From Paulinella micropora (Eukaryota; Cercozoa; Imbricatea; Euglyphida; Paulinellidae): 64,000 bases of DNA. Below the pieces are notes generated by a model that saw nothing but the letters and a program-made list of their open reading frames with translations, did not search any database and was not told where the DNA came from. The stretch's first letter is position 1; every line of letters begins with the position of its first letter. The position numbers and the translations under genes were made by a program. Shown here piece after piece: positions 10,259 through 21,767 of the stretch. The stretch lies in assembly GCA_019918135.1 (NCBI GenBank), contig WBZZ01001092.1, forward strand, positions 1 through 64,000, given 5' to 3'.

Positions 10259-13078
10259 CTTTGCTCGCCATAGGCTTAAATTTCCGCACGAAGTATGCAA
10301 CCATCGCTACCCAAAACCGTGCAGCAAACAATGCAGAAGCCTTGCAAATGCTCAACGACACACCAGCTATCTTACATACTGGGAAACCATTCCACTAGAA
10401 GGCCCCCCGCTGATACTGCATTCCATCTCTGCGATCTGTGATGACCTTGAACCTAATACTCTTTTCCAACTTCGAAAACATGGCAATTGCTATGGACTCC
10501 AAGACTGGGACTATACAACGCGCTTCTACGGCACCACTAAAGTCTACGAATGCTCTCAGTTGTCACCTCGACAACCATATATACTATTACGCTCAACTGC
10601 GGCTCGCCTCTATCTGACCCAACCTGGACCTCACTGTTTAATGTATTTATCCAACTCCGGAGCAGTTCTTGAATCAACCAGCGTCCTACGCGTTGAACTT
10701 ATCGCATACCACCCTTATCGCTGGATTAAACACATACGCCGGGCAACGGCCTACCAAGCTCTGCGAATCTGGCAACAGGCTTAAAGTATCGAGAATCACC
10801 GCACGAAACTATATGCCTGCAATGTCCTCTCCCATCATATAAGGAAACGACATCACCTCATCCTGTGTAACAAAACTTACACAATGGAGGTAAATGATCG
10901 AATATGCATAAATAGAATATCTCTTCGGACTATACAAGACCGTATTCTGCGAATCTTTCTCCCCGATCACAACATTCGAGATACCCTCATTTCCCTTTGC
11001 AAAGTCAGCTACAAGAAGCCGGCATCTATAGCATCAAGTCTTATAAATGCCCCGAAACACCTTGCTTCCTTTAAACTGCAACCACACACCATGAAGAAGC
11101 CGACCTGTACCTGTCGTGCTTTGGAACAAAAGCATCCTGGTATCGCATGCCTCCTTCCGACTAGCGTCAATGCCAGGAATCTTAGGACGTGTTGGCCCAC
11201 TCAGTGCTGCTACCATACCGCACCCCACGCCTGGATTCATTCTCAAGTCACTCCTAAGCTCTACCATTGCCTTTATAAAACGTATACAACTAGCCCTACG
11301 TCTCCCCACGATCGACTTTGAACGTGAACCTGACTCTAAGCGACGTACGTCAAACTCGGATCAACTCGACTGTAAAACTCGGACCAACCTACTCTTTGCC
11401 ATGGCTGAAAAGTTACCTCATCGCAACAAACGCCTACTTGGTCGCCTTATTGACATCTACAAGAACTTGAGTGAAACCTGCCAGGAACTACCCCCGAACT
11501 CAGTATCTGCCAAAGATGTCCTGGAAGTGAAAATATGCCTCTCCCGAATGGTCGTCCAAGCCCTTGACAAAAACAATAATCAACTGTGGGTTGAATGCTC
11601 GGTCCTAACCTGGGAACGCATACAAAAAGAAGTAATCAAGGCGCCTTCCTTCCTTCTAGTCCCAGCTGATCATACTGACCTCCTACATGCCTACCGCACT
11701 GACTTCATAAAACACAATCTTCAACGCTTTGGATCCCTTCGGACCCGTAAGGCGACAATTCACTCTACTACTCTACTGCCAAAAAACAAAGACTCTACCA
11801 ACAGAGCAAGACCAGACTAATCTGCAATCATGCCCGATCCCCGTGGCGATCTATCCTACGACAAGTTGCAGAAATCCTAAGCTTTCTCACTATAGAGCTC
11901 TCGTATCGAGTGCGAACCTTCAACCTAAATAGACTTGATGAAATCCGGCCTCATCTAGACCGTGCATACCGCACTTTTTCCAATATCAATGCAACAAGCA
12001 CATCGCAACGTACTATAAGAGCCTTCCAGTTTGACGTTAAGCAAATGTTCACCTGGCTAGCTCAGTCCAGCACGATGCAATCTCTACGTTTCGCCCTTGC
12101 CCACATCACTTTCCAACCTCCAAGAACGCGCAACTGGAAACCGATAGTATGGATCTCCAAAACTCGCACACAAACTGGCAAGTATGATATCGGATGGAGC
12201 CGAAGCTATGACCCGCAAGACTATATTGCATTCACCTTTGATGACATAACCAATATCGTCTCCCTTGATTTTGTCCACTCTTACTTTACCCTGGGAGATG
12301 CTATCTTCGTCCAAAAGGATGGATGCTCGATTGGTGGATATTTATCTTCACCCTCGCGCAAATGAAGTGCATGTGTGATGAGGCTGTCTTAATCCGAACG
12401 CTACTCAAGCCATCGCTGACCAAACACTTCTATGGAATACGCCAAATTGACGATCTCCTCCTACTCATTCTAGCAAACTGGGATGATGAACTTGAATCGG
12501 CTGAAGTCCATAAAATATTACAAGCGATCCGTAACTCTGGCGCAACTACCGAATCACCATCACAACCCCACGCCTACACTGGCGGCCTGGAACTTGAAGA
12601 AGACAAACTGGAGCCAACCGACAACACCTTCGTGGCTAACTTTGCGGGAACATCGATACGGTTATACCAAGACCCAACACTAGGCTTCAACATCAGACCC
12701 CTCTTCAAGAACTGGACGGATATGATGACCCAAAATCGGCAGCCCATACCGCGCCTCCCACCATACTCACCTTATATTCACCGCTCTGTAATCCATGCTA
12801 CTCTTGTTGGAATGCTGGCTAACTTTGCACGCCAAACAAACTCTGAAGATCTCCTCTCAGCCACACTTCAACTCATGGTTGAAATACCCTACCCTCGCTC
12901 TATATGGAAGGCCGCCCTGGACCGTGTGCATTATCTCTGCCCTGGAGAATGGAGCAACCTCGCCATCGTCATCCGCACCTTTGCTCACCTACCGATGCAC
13001 CTGCGGCAGACGCTGACATTTGCCGAGCAATGGCGATACATACGGCAGCATTTTCCACAAGCTTCAGACTCATGGTGA
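10259..13078 (+). mobile_element. Reverse-transcriptase retroelement fossil, possibly Penelope-like
   Basis: Plus-strand coding remnants run across this span. Near 11070-11140 a Cys-containing segment (KPTCTCRALEQKH) precedes the polymerase. A 'LPKNKDST...RLICNHARSPWR' fingers-like region lies near 11775-11860, FDVKQMFTWL near 12030-12060 resembles RT motif A, QKDGCSIGGYLSS near 12310-12350 resembles motif B, and YGIRQIDDLLLLIL near 12430-12475 resembles motif C with QIDD where YxDD is usual. Unlike the gypsy fossil there is no RNase H or DDE integrase. The layout recalls Penelope-like or related single-ORF RTs. The copy is broken and I cannot fix its ends. Confidence 0.6.
12323..13078 (+). 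pseudogene. RT palm/thumb part of the retroelement fossil
   Basis: This is the longest readable stretch of the element (about 250 residues). It begins just after the G-C-S-I-G-G motif-B-like segment, contains IRQIDDLLLLIL (motif C; the two Asp would bind the catalytic metal), and continues through a helical region ending ...YIRQHFPQASDSW. No GIY-YIG or EN domain is visible downstream before AT-rich DNA begins at 13080. Confidence 0.5.
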
Positions 13079-14350
13079 TCGCATCGATGGAGCCAGTATC
13101 TGCCTATATCACTAGCCATACCCATAATTCGCTATCAATTTTACCTAATCTACTATAATATATGATTTGCTTCACCACGCCGTGCAGGCTCCCGGCCTAA
13201 CTAACCGGGGGAACTAATAACTCATTACGGAACTAATAAATTTACTCAATTATGCATAACCTATGGGGGGTTTTTAATAAGTATTCGTAAGCCGATAATG
13301 ACTTTTGACAGGCCTCATAATATGCGTCCACGTGTTGGCTCCGGACAACTACTGTATCACAAGTGTTCTTGCAATCAGTACGACGCTTGACCCCCGATTG
13401 AGAGGGAACCGAATCTGAAGACCGGAACCGTCAAAAGGGGAAAGACAGGTGGCCGAGCACGACTGGCCGAACACGTGTGGGCAGCCTTCTGTGTGAAAGG
13501 GTGGTTTCACGACAGTCGGGGGGTGATATTGGTTTGTTGGTTTGTTGGATACACGTTAGTTGGAAGTTATATATATCTGGTACAACAAAGAAAATGGCTA
13601 ACTAGGGGGGGGGTCACTTTTTCCGAAATTTTTCAAGACATTATGTCAACTTCTCCCAAACTAACAGGAGCTTATTTATATTGCTTCCACTGTTTGTAGA
13701 AAGCATATAAATGATAATAAGAAGTGTTTTATTACTATTAAATCACTTTAACTTAAAAAAAGACTGATTTTTGACCCGTCCGAAACCACGTTTTACGACG
13801 ATTTTTCTATGTTTTTTTGGTGTCGGCATTCCAGAATATAACAGCGTGCCGTTGCGATAACAAAGGAAACCAGCTTTATTTATCATTATAGCATTATTTC
13901 ACTTTATTTTCCTTACTTCTACTCACAAATTAGCTTGCGGACTTAGTTTTTTTGAGGTAGGGGGACGTGTCGGGAGGGGAGGGGGGTAGGGGCGGAGGTG
14001 GGAATCGATGTAGTCAGATGTGATGCACCTGTTCTTATTAGCTTTATGATTATTACTGCTGCTATTACCATATCATTATTATATTATTATTTAATTTCCT
14101 TAGAAAGATGCTTTTAGAAGGGTGAGAGATGAAGGGGGTGGAGTGTGGGTGGGTGGGTGGAGGAATAACGGGATTGTCAGAGAGGACGTCACAGCAACTA
14201 GGTTCATACAAAACAGATGCAATCAAATGCTTTTCTTTAATACGGACTAATTTAAAGATTATGAACTGAGCTCCCTTATGTGCTCTACAACCAGATCAAT
14301 TTCAAATCAAACGAAAAAGTGGACGATGACCTAAGCGCCTCCTCAGATAC
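13079..14350. other. AT-rich intergenic DNA, no gene seen
   Basis: Contains short homopolymers, a G-rich tract at 13960-14000 and ATT-rich DNA near 14040-14100. The plus-strand frame at 13475-13699 has no recognisable features. The 3' limit of the retroelement fossil may lie in its first 150 bp. Confidence 0.4.
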
Positions 14351-14510
14351 CTAAATAAACACACGAAACGTATCCAGACGCACGATTGCAGGTGGATGTA
14401 CAAAAAAACTTCCACGTTTGTAGATCGGAGGACTTCTACAGGAGCGGCAGATCCGAATCTGAGCTCGTTGATTGGTCGCTCGTTGATTGGTCATCCCACG
14501 AGCAGAGGCC

Positions 14511-14762
14511 TCACCTGTCGCCTCCCTCTTGGTTCTTATCTTGGCAGATGGGGCATTCCCACGGTTCCGGGCCAGGAACTCGACGGCGCCTGCGCCGCGA
14601 TGGCTCTGCCTCTGATTCGCGCGGTTCACGTGCGCGCTTGCGATAGACTCCTCGTCCCGTTTGCGCATTAGCAGCCCTGCGTTTGCGGCGACGTCCCCGC
14701 GCTGCTCGACGACCGCGAGCGCCACTACCAATCCCATTCGCTACCCCAGCTACTACCAACAC
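14511..14762 (-). CDS. Arg-rich exon-like segment ending in a CPIC motif
   Basis: The minus strand encodes a strongly basic stretch (repeated RGRR, RRRKRR, RRRRRR) followed by PGPEPWECPICQDKNQEGGD. The CPIC pair could be the first half of a RING or zinc-ribbon finger. The frame then runs into GGCGACAG|GTGAGGCC, a good splice donor near 14514, so a following exon would be needed. I could not identify it securely (an acceptor candidate, TTTATTTAG, lies near 14355). GC content is higher than in flanking DNA, which supports coding. It lies just downstream of the gene at 14831-15750 and could be its last exon or a separate gene. Function unknown. Confidence 0.35.
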   Translation of the reverse strand: MLVVAGVANGIGSGARGRRAARGRRRKRRAANAQTGRGVYRKRAREPRESEAEPSRRRRRRVPGPEPWECPICQDKNQEGGDR

Positions 14763-14830
14763 AAAGCAATCATCACGCAGCTATGATACATAGCAGAACA
14801 TACAATTATACTAACTATGAGAAATGAAAA

Positions 14831-15750
14831 TCAACCATCTCCGTCCGAATCCGAAGCATGCTGAGGTGCTGGAGCTGCAGCATCAGCAGAGAGCTCATCC
14901 TGGAAGCCGCAATCACAAACCTGAAAATGGCTCCATGCCACGTCGATAAGCTGAGCCTTTTTGAATTGTTTGCGATCTCCGTCTTGGGTGGATACACCAT
15001 GCATTCGAAGCCAATACTTGAGCTCCTTTATCAAAATTTGGCTCGCCGCAAAGGCTTCTTTGTCGGCTGCTTCGCTAAGAAGTAGCGACACCTTACGCCA
15101 CGGTGCTGAGGCAAAGTTGAAAGCCACATCCTGTGCGAACTTCTCCTCTGCAGTGAGCTCCCTCGCGCCAACCCACTTTGGATGTGCAGGGACCTCTCTG
15201 CCGTTGCAAAAGTAAGTTCGCGGTAACGACATTAACTCTTCCGGTGTCAGCCGCGTGAGACCTTCCATCTTTTCCTTACGATTGGGCGGCAACTCCCAAA
15301 AGTTGGTAGGCAGTTCGTCGATGATGCGAAGCTCTACTCTCCACTCCGTCCCCTTTGCGTCAGTGCAGGACATGTGGGCTGGACGGCGGGCAATCCACCG
15401 TCCATGTACTCACCGTCGAATTCGATTCTAGTGAGATCCTTGGCCGCAAGCATCTCCTCGATCCATGCTTTTTCATCCTCACCACAGTATTTGGATGCCA
15501 GATACCGAATATCTTTTTTGAGCTGGGGAATGACAAAGTGGCCGACAGGGAGCTTCAGTGGAAGGTCAGTCTCTGAAAAAAAAAACACACACAGAGAATA
15601 AGGCGGAGAGCTTGACTAGTCCCCAGGCCTCGCGGTGGCCGGTGGCGAGAATTCCGGACTCTTCTGGTGCCAAGTGGGCGAAAACGAAGGACGGTCTTAT
15701 TTTATCGCATACAGCTTGCTTTCCTTTCTTTTCGCTTGTTTCCTCACACC
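14831..15750 (-). CDS. Hypothetical protein gene with very short introns
   Basis: Three exon-like blocks on the minus strand read as one protein. Block 1 (about 15593-15750) encodes ...KQAVCDKIRPSFVFAHLAPEESGI... Block 2 (15414 to about 15570) begins after a T-rich CAG acceptor and encodes TDLPLKLPVGHFVIPQLKK... Block 3 (14831-15378) encodes ...HMSCTDAKGTEWRVELRII... and ends in an acidic DSDGDG tail. A GTGAGT...CAG intron of 35 nt (15379-15413) joins blocks 2 and 3 in frame, and the first intron would be about 22-48 nt. The protein is about 290 residues, with no signal peptide or membrane segment in view and a Trp/Lys-rich helical middle. I do not recognise the family. The start codon is not fixed; coding may begin further upstream. 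Confidence 0.5.
15379..15413 (-). other. Apparent 35-nt spliceosomal intron
   Basis: On the minus strand the boundaries read GACG|GTGAGTACATGG ... GCCGTCCAG|CCCACATG. Removing these 35 nt brings two long open frames into one (codon ...GAC G|CC CAC ATG). The donor matches GTGAGT. The alternative is a sequencing frameshift. Confidence 0.45.
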
Positions 15751-15775
15751 CCTGACGTTTTTATATGTATAGTTT

Positions 15776-16423
15776 TTAGTGACTTTTGATACCCCTTACG
15801 GGGAGCGCTTGCAAATTTTTCATTTGCTTCAGAACTATAAGACACTTATGACGGTAGTTATAACATTGACAAATAACTAAGGGGGAGCGTTGGTCATTAC
15901 TATTTCAATTTAATTCACCGTTACTTAGGTAGTTGATTTGTCAAAAGGCCAGACAGTCAATAATGGCAATGTTAACCGAAATGCGTAAGACCTATACCTA
16001 AGTTAGTCAGTCTGTGACGTGGAAGTCAAAGCGTCAGTTATTTTATTATACGAGTTATTAAAGTGCGTTTCCATACTGCGTTGATAGTCTTGCTAGGTAG
16101 CCCGGATAGACTCTGAAAGGGGTCGGTAAAGGTTCCACGATGGGTAGCTTCCCAAAGGGTTCACATTGCATTCTTCTCTCACGGAGTAGCAATTGCGCCA
16201 CTTCCACTGCGTCAAAGAGTGCAGTCCATCCTGCCTATGCCTGCCCACCCGGTATATAATGGCAATACTGATCGTTCCGGTCTGTCGGTTAATCCTTTGG
16301 TCTGGAGATTACGGAGTCCCTACTTTAGGTATTCCTCAGTCTTCATATTGTTAGTAACAGTTATCTGTTTATCAAATATCCTACTATCGTAACAATCTGG
16401 AGTCGCTAATAAAATAAACGGGG
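15776..16423. other. Intergenic, no supported feature
   Basis: Mixed-composition DNA with no long frame and no recognisable RNA gene. Confidence 0.4.
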
Positions 16424-16500
16424 TCACATAAAAGCATTCACTGACAATTACCCTGGTAATTTGACAAAATTTGGTTAGCTTCACTGGGAAATTGCCTACT
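16424..16500 (+). repeat. Dispersed repeat fragment, inverted copy at 52213-52285
   Basis: The segment ACATAAAAGCATTCACTGAC ... AATTACCCTGGTAATTTGAC ... AAATTTGGTTA matches, in reverse complement, the DNA just upstream of the FkbM-like gene at 52213-52285 over about 65 bp. Probably the end of a transposable element family that also carries the ACCAGGGTAATT motif seen at 32842-33178. Confidence 0.6.
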
Positions 16501-16533
16501 TGATTTTATTTACTATAAATAACAAAAGGTCTG

Positions 16534-16978
16534 ATCGGCCACGGTTTGTTTTCGTACGCGTAAGAACCCAAACGCGGCGCGGCAAATGTTTAGATTGCAA
16601 ACGCAAATGATTTTAATAATAATAAAAGAATTCAAATTCAAAGTTTTGAATTTCAAATTGAGGAAATTACTTAGGAAATTACATAGGCTATTACATGATT
16701 AATTATAGTGCTGATGATATTCAAATATCAAACTCAACTATCATATTATTGATTCGATCTGCTACGATTTGTTTCCGTAAGCGTAAGAACCCAAACGCAA
16801 ATGTTTAGAGACTGCTAACGCAAATAATAATAATATTAATAATAGTAAATTTAAATTTAAATTGAAATTTTTGAATTTCAACTTAGTACCTAGGAAATTA
16901 CCCATTCACTAAATTACTGACTAATCAATGTACAGTGCTGAGGACGTCGACATTTGATTGTCGAACTCAACTATTTAA
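16534..16978 (+). repeat. Tandem duplication, two diverged units of about 222 bp
   Basis: Unit 1 (16534-16756) and unit 2 (16757-16978) both run GATC...TTTGTTTCCGTAAGCGTAAG (or close), AACCCAAACGC, AAATGTTTAGA, CAAACGCAAAT or CTAACGCAAAT, AATAATAATA, TTGAATTTCAA, AGGAAATTAC, then a GTGCTGA...GTCGAACTCAACTAT end. Identity is moderate, so the duplication is old. Confidence 0.65.
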
Positions 16979-17049
16979 TTTGAATTAAATAATAATATTT
17001 GCTAAATGTTACAGTTAAATTGAACTAATTTGAATTCTGATTGTTATAA

Positions 17050-17460
17050 TAATTTGAATATGATATTTGACTTTCTCTCTTCTCTTATTTTCTCTTACTT
17101 CATTTTTCTCAAGTTTTCTTTCAAGTTCTTTTCGTAAATTATTTTCTTTCCTTACTCTTTTATTTTCTTTTTTTCTTCTCTTCTTTTCTTTTCTGTTGTA
17201 TTAATATCTGTTCCTTTCTCTTTTTGCTTTTGTTTTATAGTTTCTTTGAAGTTCCTGCTGTTTTATTTTCTTTTTTAAAATTTTTTTGTATACTTTTGTT
17301 CCCCCCTTTCCCCACCACATAAAATATGATTATTATTTTTAACTTGAAAATATGAAACAAAATTCAGAAAAAGAAAGAAAGACGAGAAGAAGACTTGAAG
17401 GAGGAAGAGAAAGTAGGAAAATTAATGAAAAACAAAGAAGGGAGAAGAAGTAGTATTAAT
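17050..17460. repeat. Pyrimidine-rich tract followed by purine-rich tract
   Basis: 17060-17320 is almost all C and T (TTTCTCTTACTT, TTCTTTTCTTTTCTG); 17355-17450 is almost all A and G (AAAGAAAGAAAGACGAGAAG). The two halves could pair loosely as a stem. No coding content. Confidence 0.5.
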
Positions 17461-17809
17461 AATTATAGACTCATCCGTCGTTACATAAATTACACTCATG
17501 CCTACGAGTGGCCCAGCAAGTTTTATTAAAAGAAGTGATTGCATAAAAAAGATTATTAATACTTGTTAATCGTAAATGATTTATCAATAGTAATTGTAGT
17601 CTCTGTGCAGAAGTGTTGTTACCGGCAGCGTGCATCTGAACAGCCTACCGTGAACTGCTATCGTGGTCGATAATCGTTCACGGCTCCGTTAACGATAAGC
17701 ATCACAAGAAAGACCCTCGTGAGACGATGATCGTTAACGATAACTAAGCTTAGAATCAATCACCCCTTTGAAACGTATGATCATGATAAGCATCAGGTAA
17801 ACTAATAAC
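17461..17809. other. Non-coding DNA with ATCGTTAACGAT motifs
   Basis: Contains palindromic or near-palindromic ATCGTTAACGAT (near 17731) and related CGTTAACGAT (near 17687) and TCGATAATCGTTCACGG (near 17667), suggesting a small decayed inverted-repeat element. No gene. Confidence 0.3.
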
Positions 17810-17988
17810 TACTGCGACCTCCACCACCACCACTACTACTACTGCTAGCGCTGCGGCTACTACTACTGCTACTACTTCATAGATAGATAGATAGATAATA
17901 ATAATAATAATAATAAATAAATAAATAAATAAATATAATATAATAATAATAATAATGATAAGAATAGTAATAATAATAATAATAATAG
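17810..17988. repeat. Compound microsatellite (CAC, TAC, GATA, AAT, AAAT)
   Basis: Successive short tandem arrays: CCACCACCACC, TACTACTAC, GATAGATAGATA, AATAATAAT, AAATAAATAAAT, leading into the first SINE copy of the satellite array. Confidence 0.85.
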
Positions 17989-18253
17989 TGCTTCTCTGTC
18001 AATGGCTGATGCATTTCTGCACATGCGCCTCCATCGTCTCACCCGTGAGGGTAGTACGAAGAATTGACGATAAGCTCTAATGACACCCCCGCAAGGGCAG
18101 TTCCAACACTTCCAGACGGGCCGGTATGTTCAATGAAAATACTGCTCCAGACGGATCGGTATGTTCACTGAAAATACTGGTGGCACCGACGGGAATCGAA
18201 CTGGCGACAGGGCTCAGATGGTAGAACTTGACCACTGGGCTATCACGGTGTCC

Positions 18254-18320
<67 letters not shown>

Positions 18321-18588
18321 GTGCTTCTCTGTCAATGGCTGATGCATTTCTGCACATGCGCCTCCATCGTCTCACCCGTGAGGGGAGTACGAAGAATTGA
18401 CGATAAGCTCTAATGACACCCCCGCAAGGGCAGTTCCAACACTTCCAGACGGGCCGGTATGTTCAATGAAAATACTGGTCCAGAAATAGACCGGTATGTT
18501 CAATGAAAATACTGGTGGCACCGACGGGAATCGAACTGGCGACAGGGCCCAGATGGTAGAACTTGACCACTGGGCTATCACGGTGTCC
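18321..18588 (-). mobile_element. tRNA-like SINE, copy type A (representative of the array)
   Basis: On the minus strand the element reads GGACACCGTGATAGCCCAGT ... GTTCGATTCCCGTCGGTGCC ..., then a body, and ends GACAGAGAAGCAC followed by (TAT)n/(ATT)n. TAGCCCAGTGG matches RNA polymerase III box A, and GTTCGATTC matches box B. The body holds a roughly 37-bp internal duplication (AGTATTTTCATTGAACATAC twice). Similar copies recur throughout 17989-32169. Confidence 0.8.
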
Positions 18589-18632
<44 letters not shown>

Positions 18633-18679
18633 TATGTTAATAATAATAATAATACTAATACTAATAATACTAATAATAG

Positions 18680-18908
18680 TGCTTCTCTGTCAATGGCTGA
18701 TGCAAATCTGCACATGCGCCTCCATCGTCTCACCCGTGAGGGGAGTACGAAGAATTGACGATAGGCTCTAATGACACCCCCGCACGGGCAGTTCCAACAC
18801 TTCCAGACGGACCGGTATGTTCAATGAAAATACTGGTGGCACCGACGGGAATCGAACTGGCGACAGGGCCCAGATGGTAGAACTTGACCACTGGGCTATC
18901 ACGGTGTC
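18680..18908 (-). mobile_element. tRNA-like SINE, copy type B (representative)
   Basis: Same head and tail as type A but lacks the internal duplication and has GATGCAAATCTG in place of GATGCATTTCTG. Occurs once per full higher-order unit (also near 20245, 21815, 24310, 25880, 27465, 29030, 30605). Its unduplicated body may be the ancestral form. Confidence 0.75.
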
Positions 18909-18951
<43 letters not shown>

Positions 18952-18952
<1 letters not shown>

Positions 18953-19217
18953 GTGCTCTGTCAATGGCTGATGCATTTCTGCACATGCGCCTCCATCGTC
19001 TCACCCGTGAGGGGAGTACGAAGAATTGACGATAAGCTCTAATGACACCCCCGCAAGGGCAGTTCCAACACTTCCAGACGGGCCGGTATGTTCAATGAAA
19101 ATACTGGTCCAGAAATAGACCGGTATGTTCAATGAAAATACTGGTGGCACCGACGGGAATCGAACTGGCGACAGGGCCAAGATGGTAGAACTTGACCACT
19201 GGGCTATCACGGTGTCC
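18952..19217 (-). mobile_element. tRNA-like SINE, copy type C (representative)
   Basis: Has the internal duplication but reads AGTGCTCTGTC (two bases shorter at the tail end) and GCCAAGATGG in the head. It always precedes the 460-bp module, with an AATTATAATAAT...GATAATGAT spacer. Confidence 0.75.
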
Positions 19218-19233
19218 AATAATAATTATAATA

Positions 19234-19279
<46 letters not shown>

Positions 19280-19283
<4 letters not shown>

Positions 19284-19745
19284 ATATCTGAGGCGTACTG
19301 ATGCAGCTAATGGCATATCCTCAACGGACATAAGCCTCCAATACCCTTGTTCGAGGTCCTCCACCCCCCCGTGTCAGTCTCTCGCTTGATGATCGGGGCC
19401 ACCGATGGAGCTCCTGAGGGCAAGACTGCACTAAGCCGAGGTTATTCCGCAGTCCCAGCAACCTCTTGCAAGACGTCACCGAATGTGCAAGTGCATACAC
19501 CAAGCGCGGTTGCTAGAGCTGCCTCGAAACCCCACCCATAACAATCTGGTGTCTGCTGGGTCCTGGGCTATCAACCAGCATATGCGGAGTTTAAGATCTT
19601 TTACGCGCGCAACGACCCTCCTCCCCAGCATCTACCACCAAAGGGTTATGAGTTGGCGTCACAGTTCAACGCCTTGAGGCCATTGGGCTGGAACTCTGTT
19701 TAGCAAGTGTGACTACGTTTTTTCATCGGGATTTCCCTCAAATAT
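19280..19745. repeat. 460-bp module of the array (first of nine)
   Basis: Starts TACTATATCTGAGGCGTACT and ends TTTCATCGGGATTTCCCTCA. It is GC-richer than the surrounding AAT runs and is not related to the SINE. The minus strand keeps a 60-residue frame (MVYALAHSVTSCKRLLGLRN...). In the copy near 23350-23815, six rather than seven C at the CCCCCC tract give a longer frame running into VEDLEQGYWRLMSVEDMPLA. It may be the 3' end of an unrecognised retroelement; no family assigned. Confidence 0.7.
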
Positions 19746-19823
19746 GATAATAATAATGATAATAATAATATTAATGTTAATACTAATAACAATAATAATA
19801 AAAATAATACTAAAAATGATAGC

Positions 19824-19890
<67 letters not shown>

Positions 19891-20158
19891 GTGCTTCTCT
19901 GTCAATGGCTGATGCATTTCTGCACATGCGCCTCCATCGTCTCACCCGTGAGGGGAGTACGAAGAATTGACGATAAGCTCTAATGACACCCCCGCAAGGG
20001 CAGTTCCAACACTTCCAGACGGGCCGGTATGTTCAATGAAAATACTGGTCCAGAAATAGACCGGTATGTTCAATGAAAATACTGGTGGCACCGACGGGAA
20101 TCGAACTGGCGACAGGGCCCAGATGGTAGAACTTGACCACTGGGCTATCACGGTGTCC

Positions 20159-20196
<38 letters not shown>

Positions 20197-20797
20197 TATG
20201 TTAATAATAATACTAATACTAATACTAATAATACTAATAATAGTGCTTCTCTGTCAATGGCTGATGCAAATCTGCACATGCGCCTCCATCGTCTCACCCG
20301 TGAGGGGAGTACGAAGAATTGACGATAGGCTCTAATGACACCCCCGCACGGGCAGTTCCAACACTTCCAGACGGACCGGTATGTTCAATGAAAATACTGG
20401 TGGCACCGACGGGAATCGAACTGGCGACAGGGCCCAGATGGTAGAACTTGACCACTGGGCTATCACGGTGTCTAATAATAATAATAATAATAATAATAAT
20501 TATAATAATAGTGCTCTGTCAATGGCTGATGCATTTCTGCACATGCGCCTCCATCGTCTCACCCGTGAGGGGAGTACGAAGAATTGACGATAAGCTCTAA
20601 TGACACCCCCGCAAGGGCAGTTCCAACACTTCCAGACGGGCCGGTATGTTCAATGAAAATACTGGTCCAGAAATAGACCGGTATGTTCAATGAAAATACT
20701 GGTGGCACCGACGGGAATCGAACTGGCGACAGGGCCAAGATGGTAGAACTTGACCACTGGGCTATCACGGTGTCCAATAATAATTATAATAATAATA

Positions 20798-20828
<31 letters not shown>

Positions 20829-21400
20829 TTAAGAAAAATAATAATAATAATAATAATACTATATCTGAGGCGTACTGATGCAGCTAATGGCATATCCTCA
20901 ACGGACATAAGCCTCCAATACCCTTGTTCGAGGTCCTCCACCCCCCCGTGTCAGTCTCTCGCTTGATGATCGGGGCCACCGATGGAGCTCCTGAGGGCAA
21001 GACTGCACTAAGCCGAGGTTATTCCGCAGTCCCAGCAACCTCTTGCAAGACGTCACCGAATGTGCAAGTGCATACACCAAGCGCGGTTGCTAGAGCTGCC
21101 TCGAAACCCCACCCATAACAATCTGGTGTCTGCTGGGTCCTGGGCTATCAACCAGCATATGCGGAGTTTAAGATCTTTTACGCGCGCAACGACCCTCCTC
21201 CCCAGCATCTACCACCAAAGGGTTATGAGTTGGCGTCACAGTTCAACGCCTTGAGGCCATTGGGCTGGAACTCTGTTTAGCAAGTGTGACTACGTTTTTT
21301 CATCGGGATTTCCCTCAAATATGATAATAATAATGATAATAATAATATTAATGTTAATACTAATAACAATAATAATAAAAATAATACTAAAAATGATAGC

Positions 21401-21458
<58 letters not shown>

Positions 21459-21726
21459 GTGCTTCTCTGTCAATGGCTGATGCATTTCTGCACATGCGCC
21501 TCCATCGTCTCACCCGTGAGGGGAGTACGAAGAATTGACGATAAGCTCTAATGACACCCCCGCAAGGGCAGTTCCAACACTTCCAGACGGGCCGGTATGT
21601 TCAATGAAAATACTGGTCCAGAAATAGACCGGTATGTTCAATGAAAATACTGGTGGCACCGACGGGAATCGAACTGGCGACAGGGCCCAGATGGTAGAAC
21701 TTGACCACTGGGCTATCACGGTGTCC

Positions 21727-21767
<41 letters not shown>

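Noticed and set aside
14351-14737. 128-codon minus-strand frame overlapping the Arg-rich exon
   Set aside because: Alternative frame; the overlapping reading with CPIC and a splice donor is better supported, though neither is certain.
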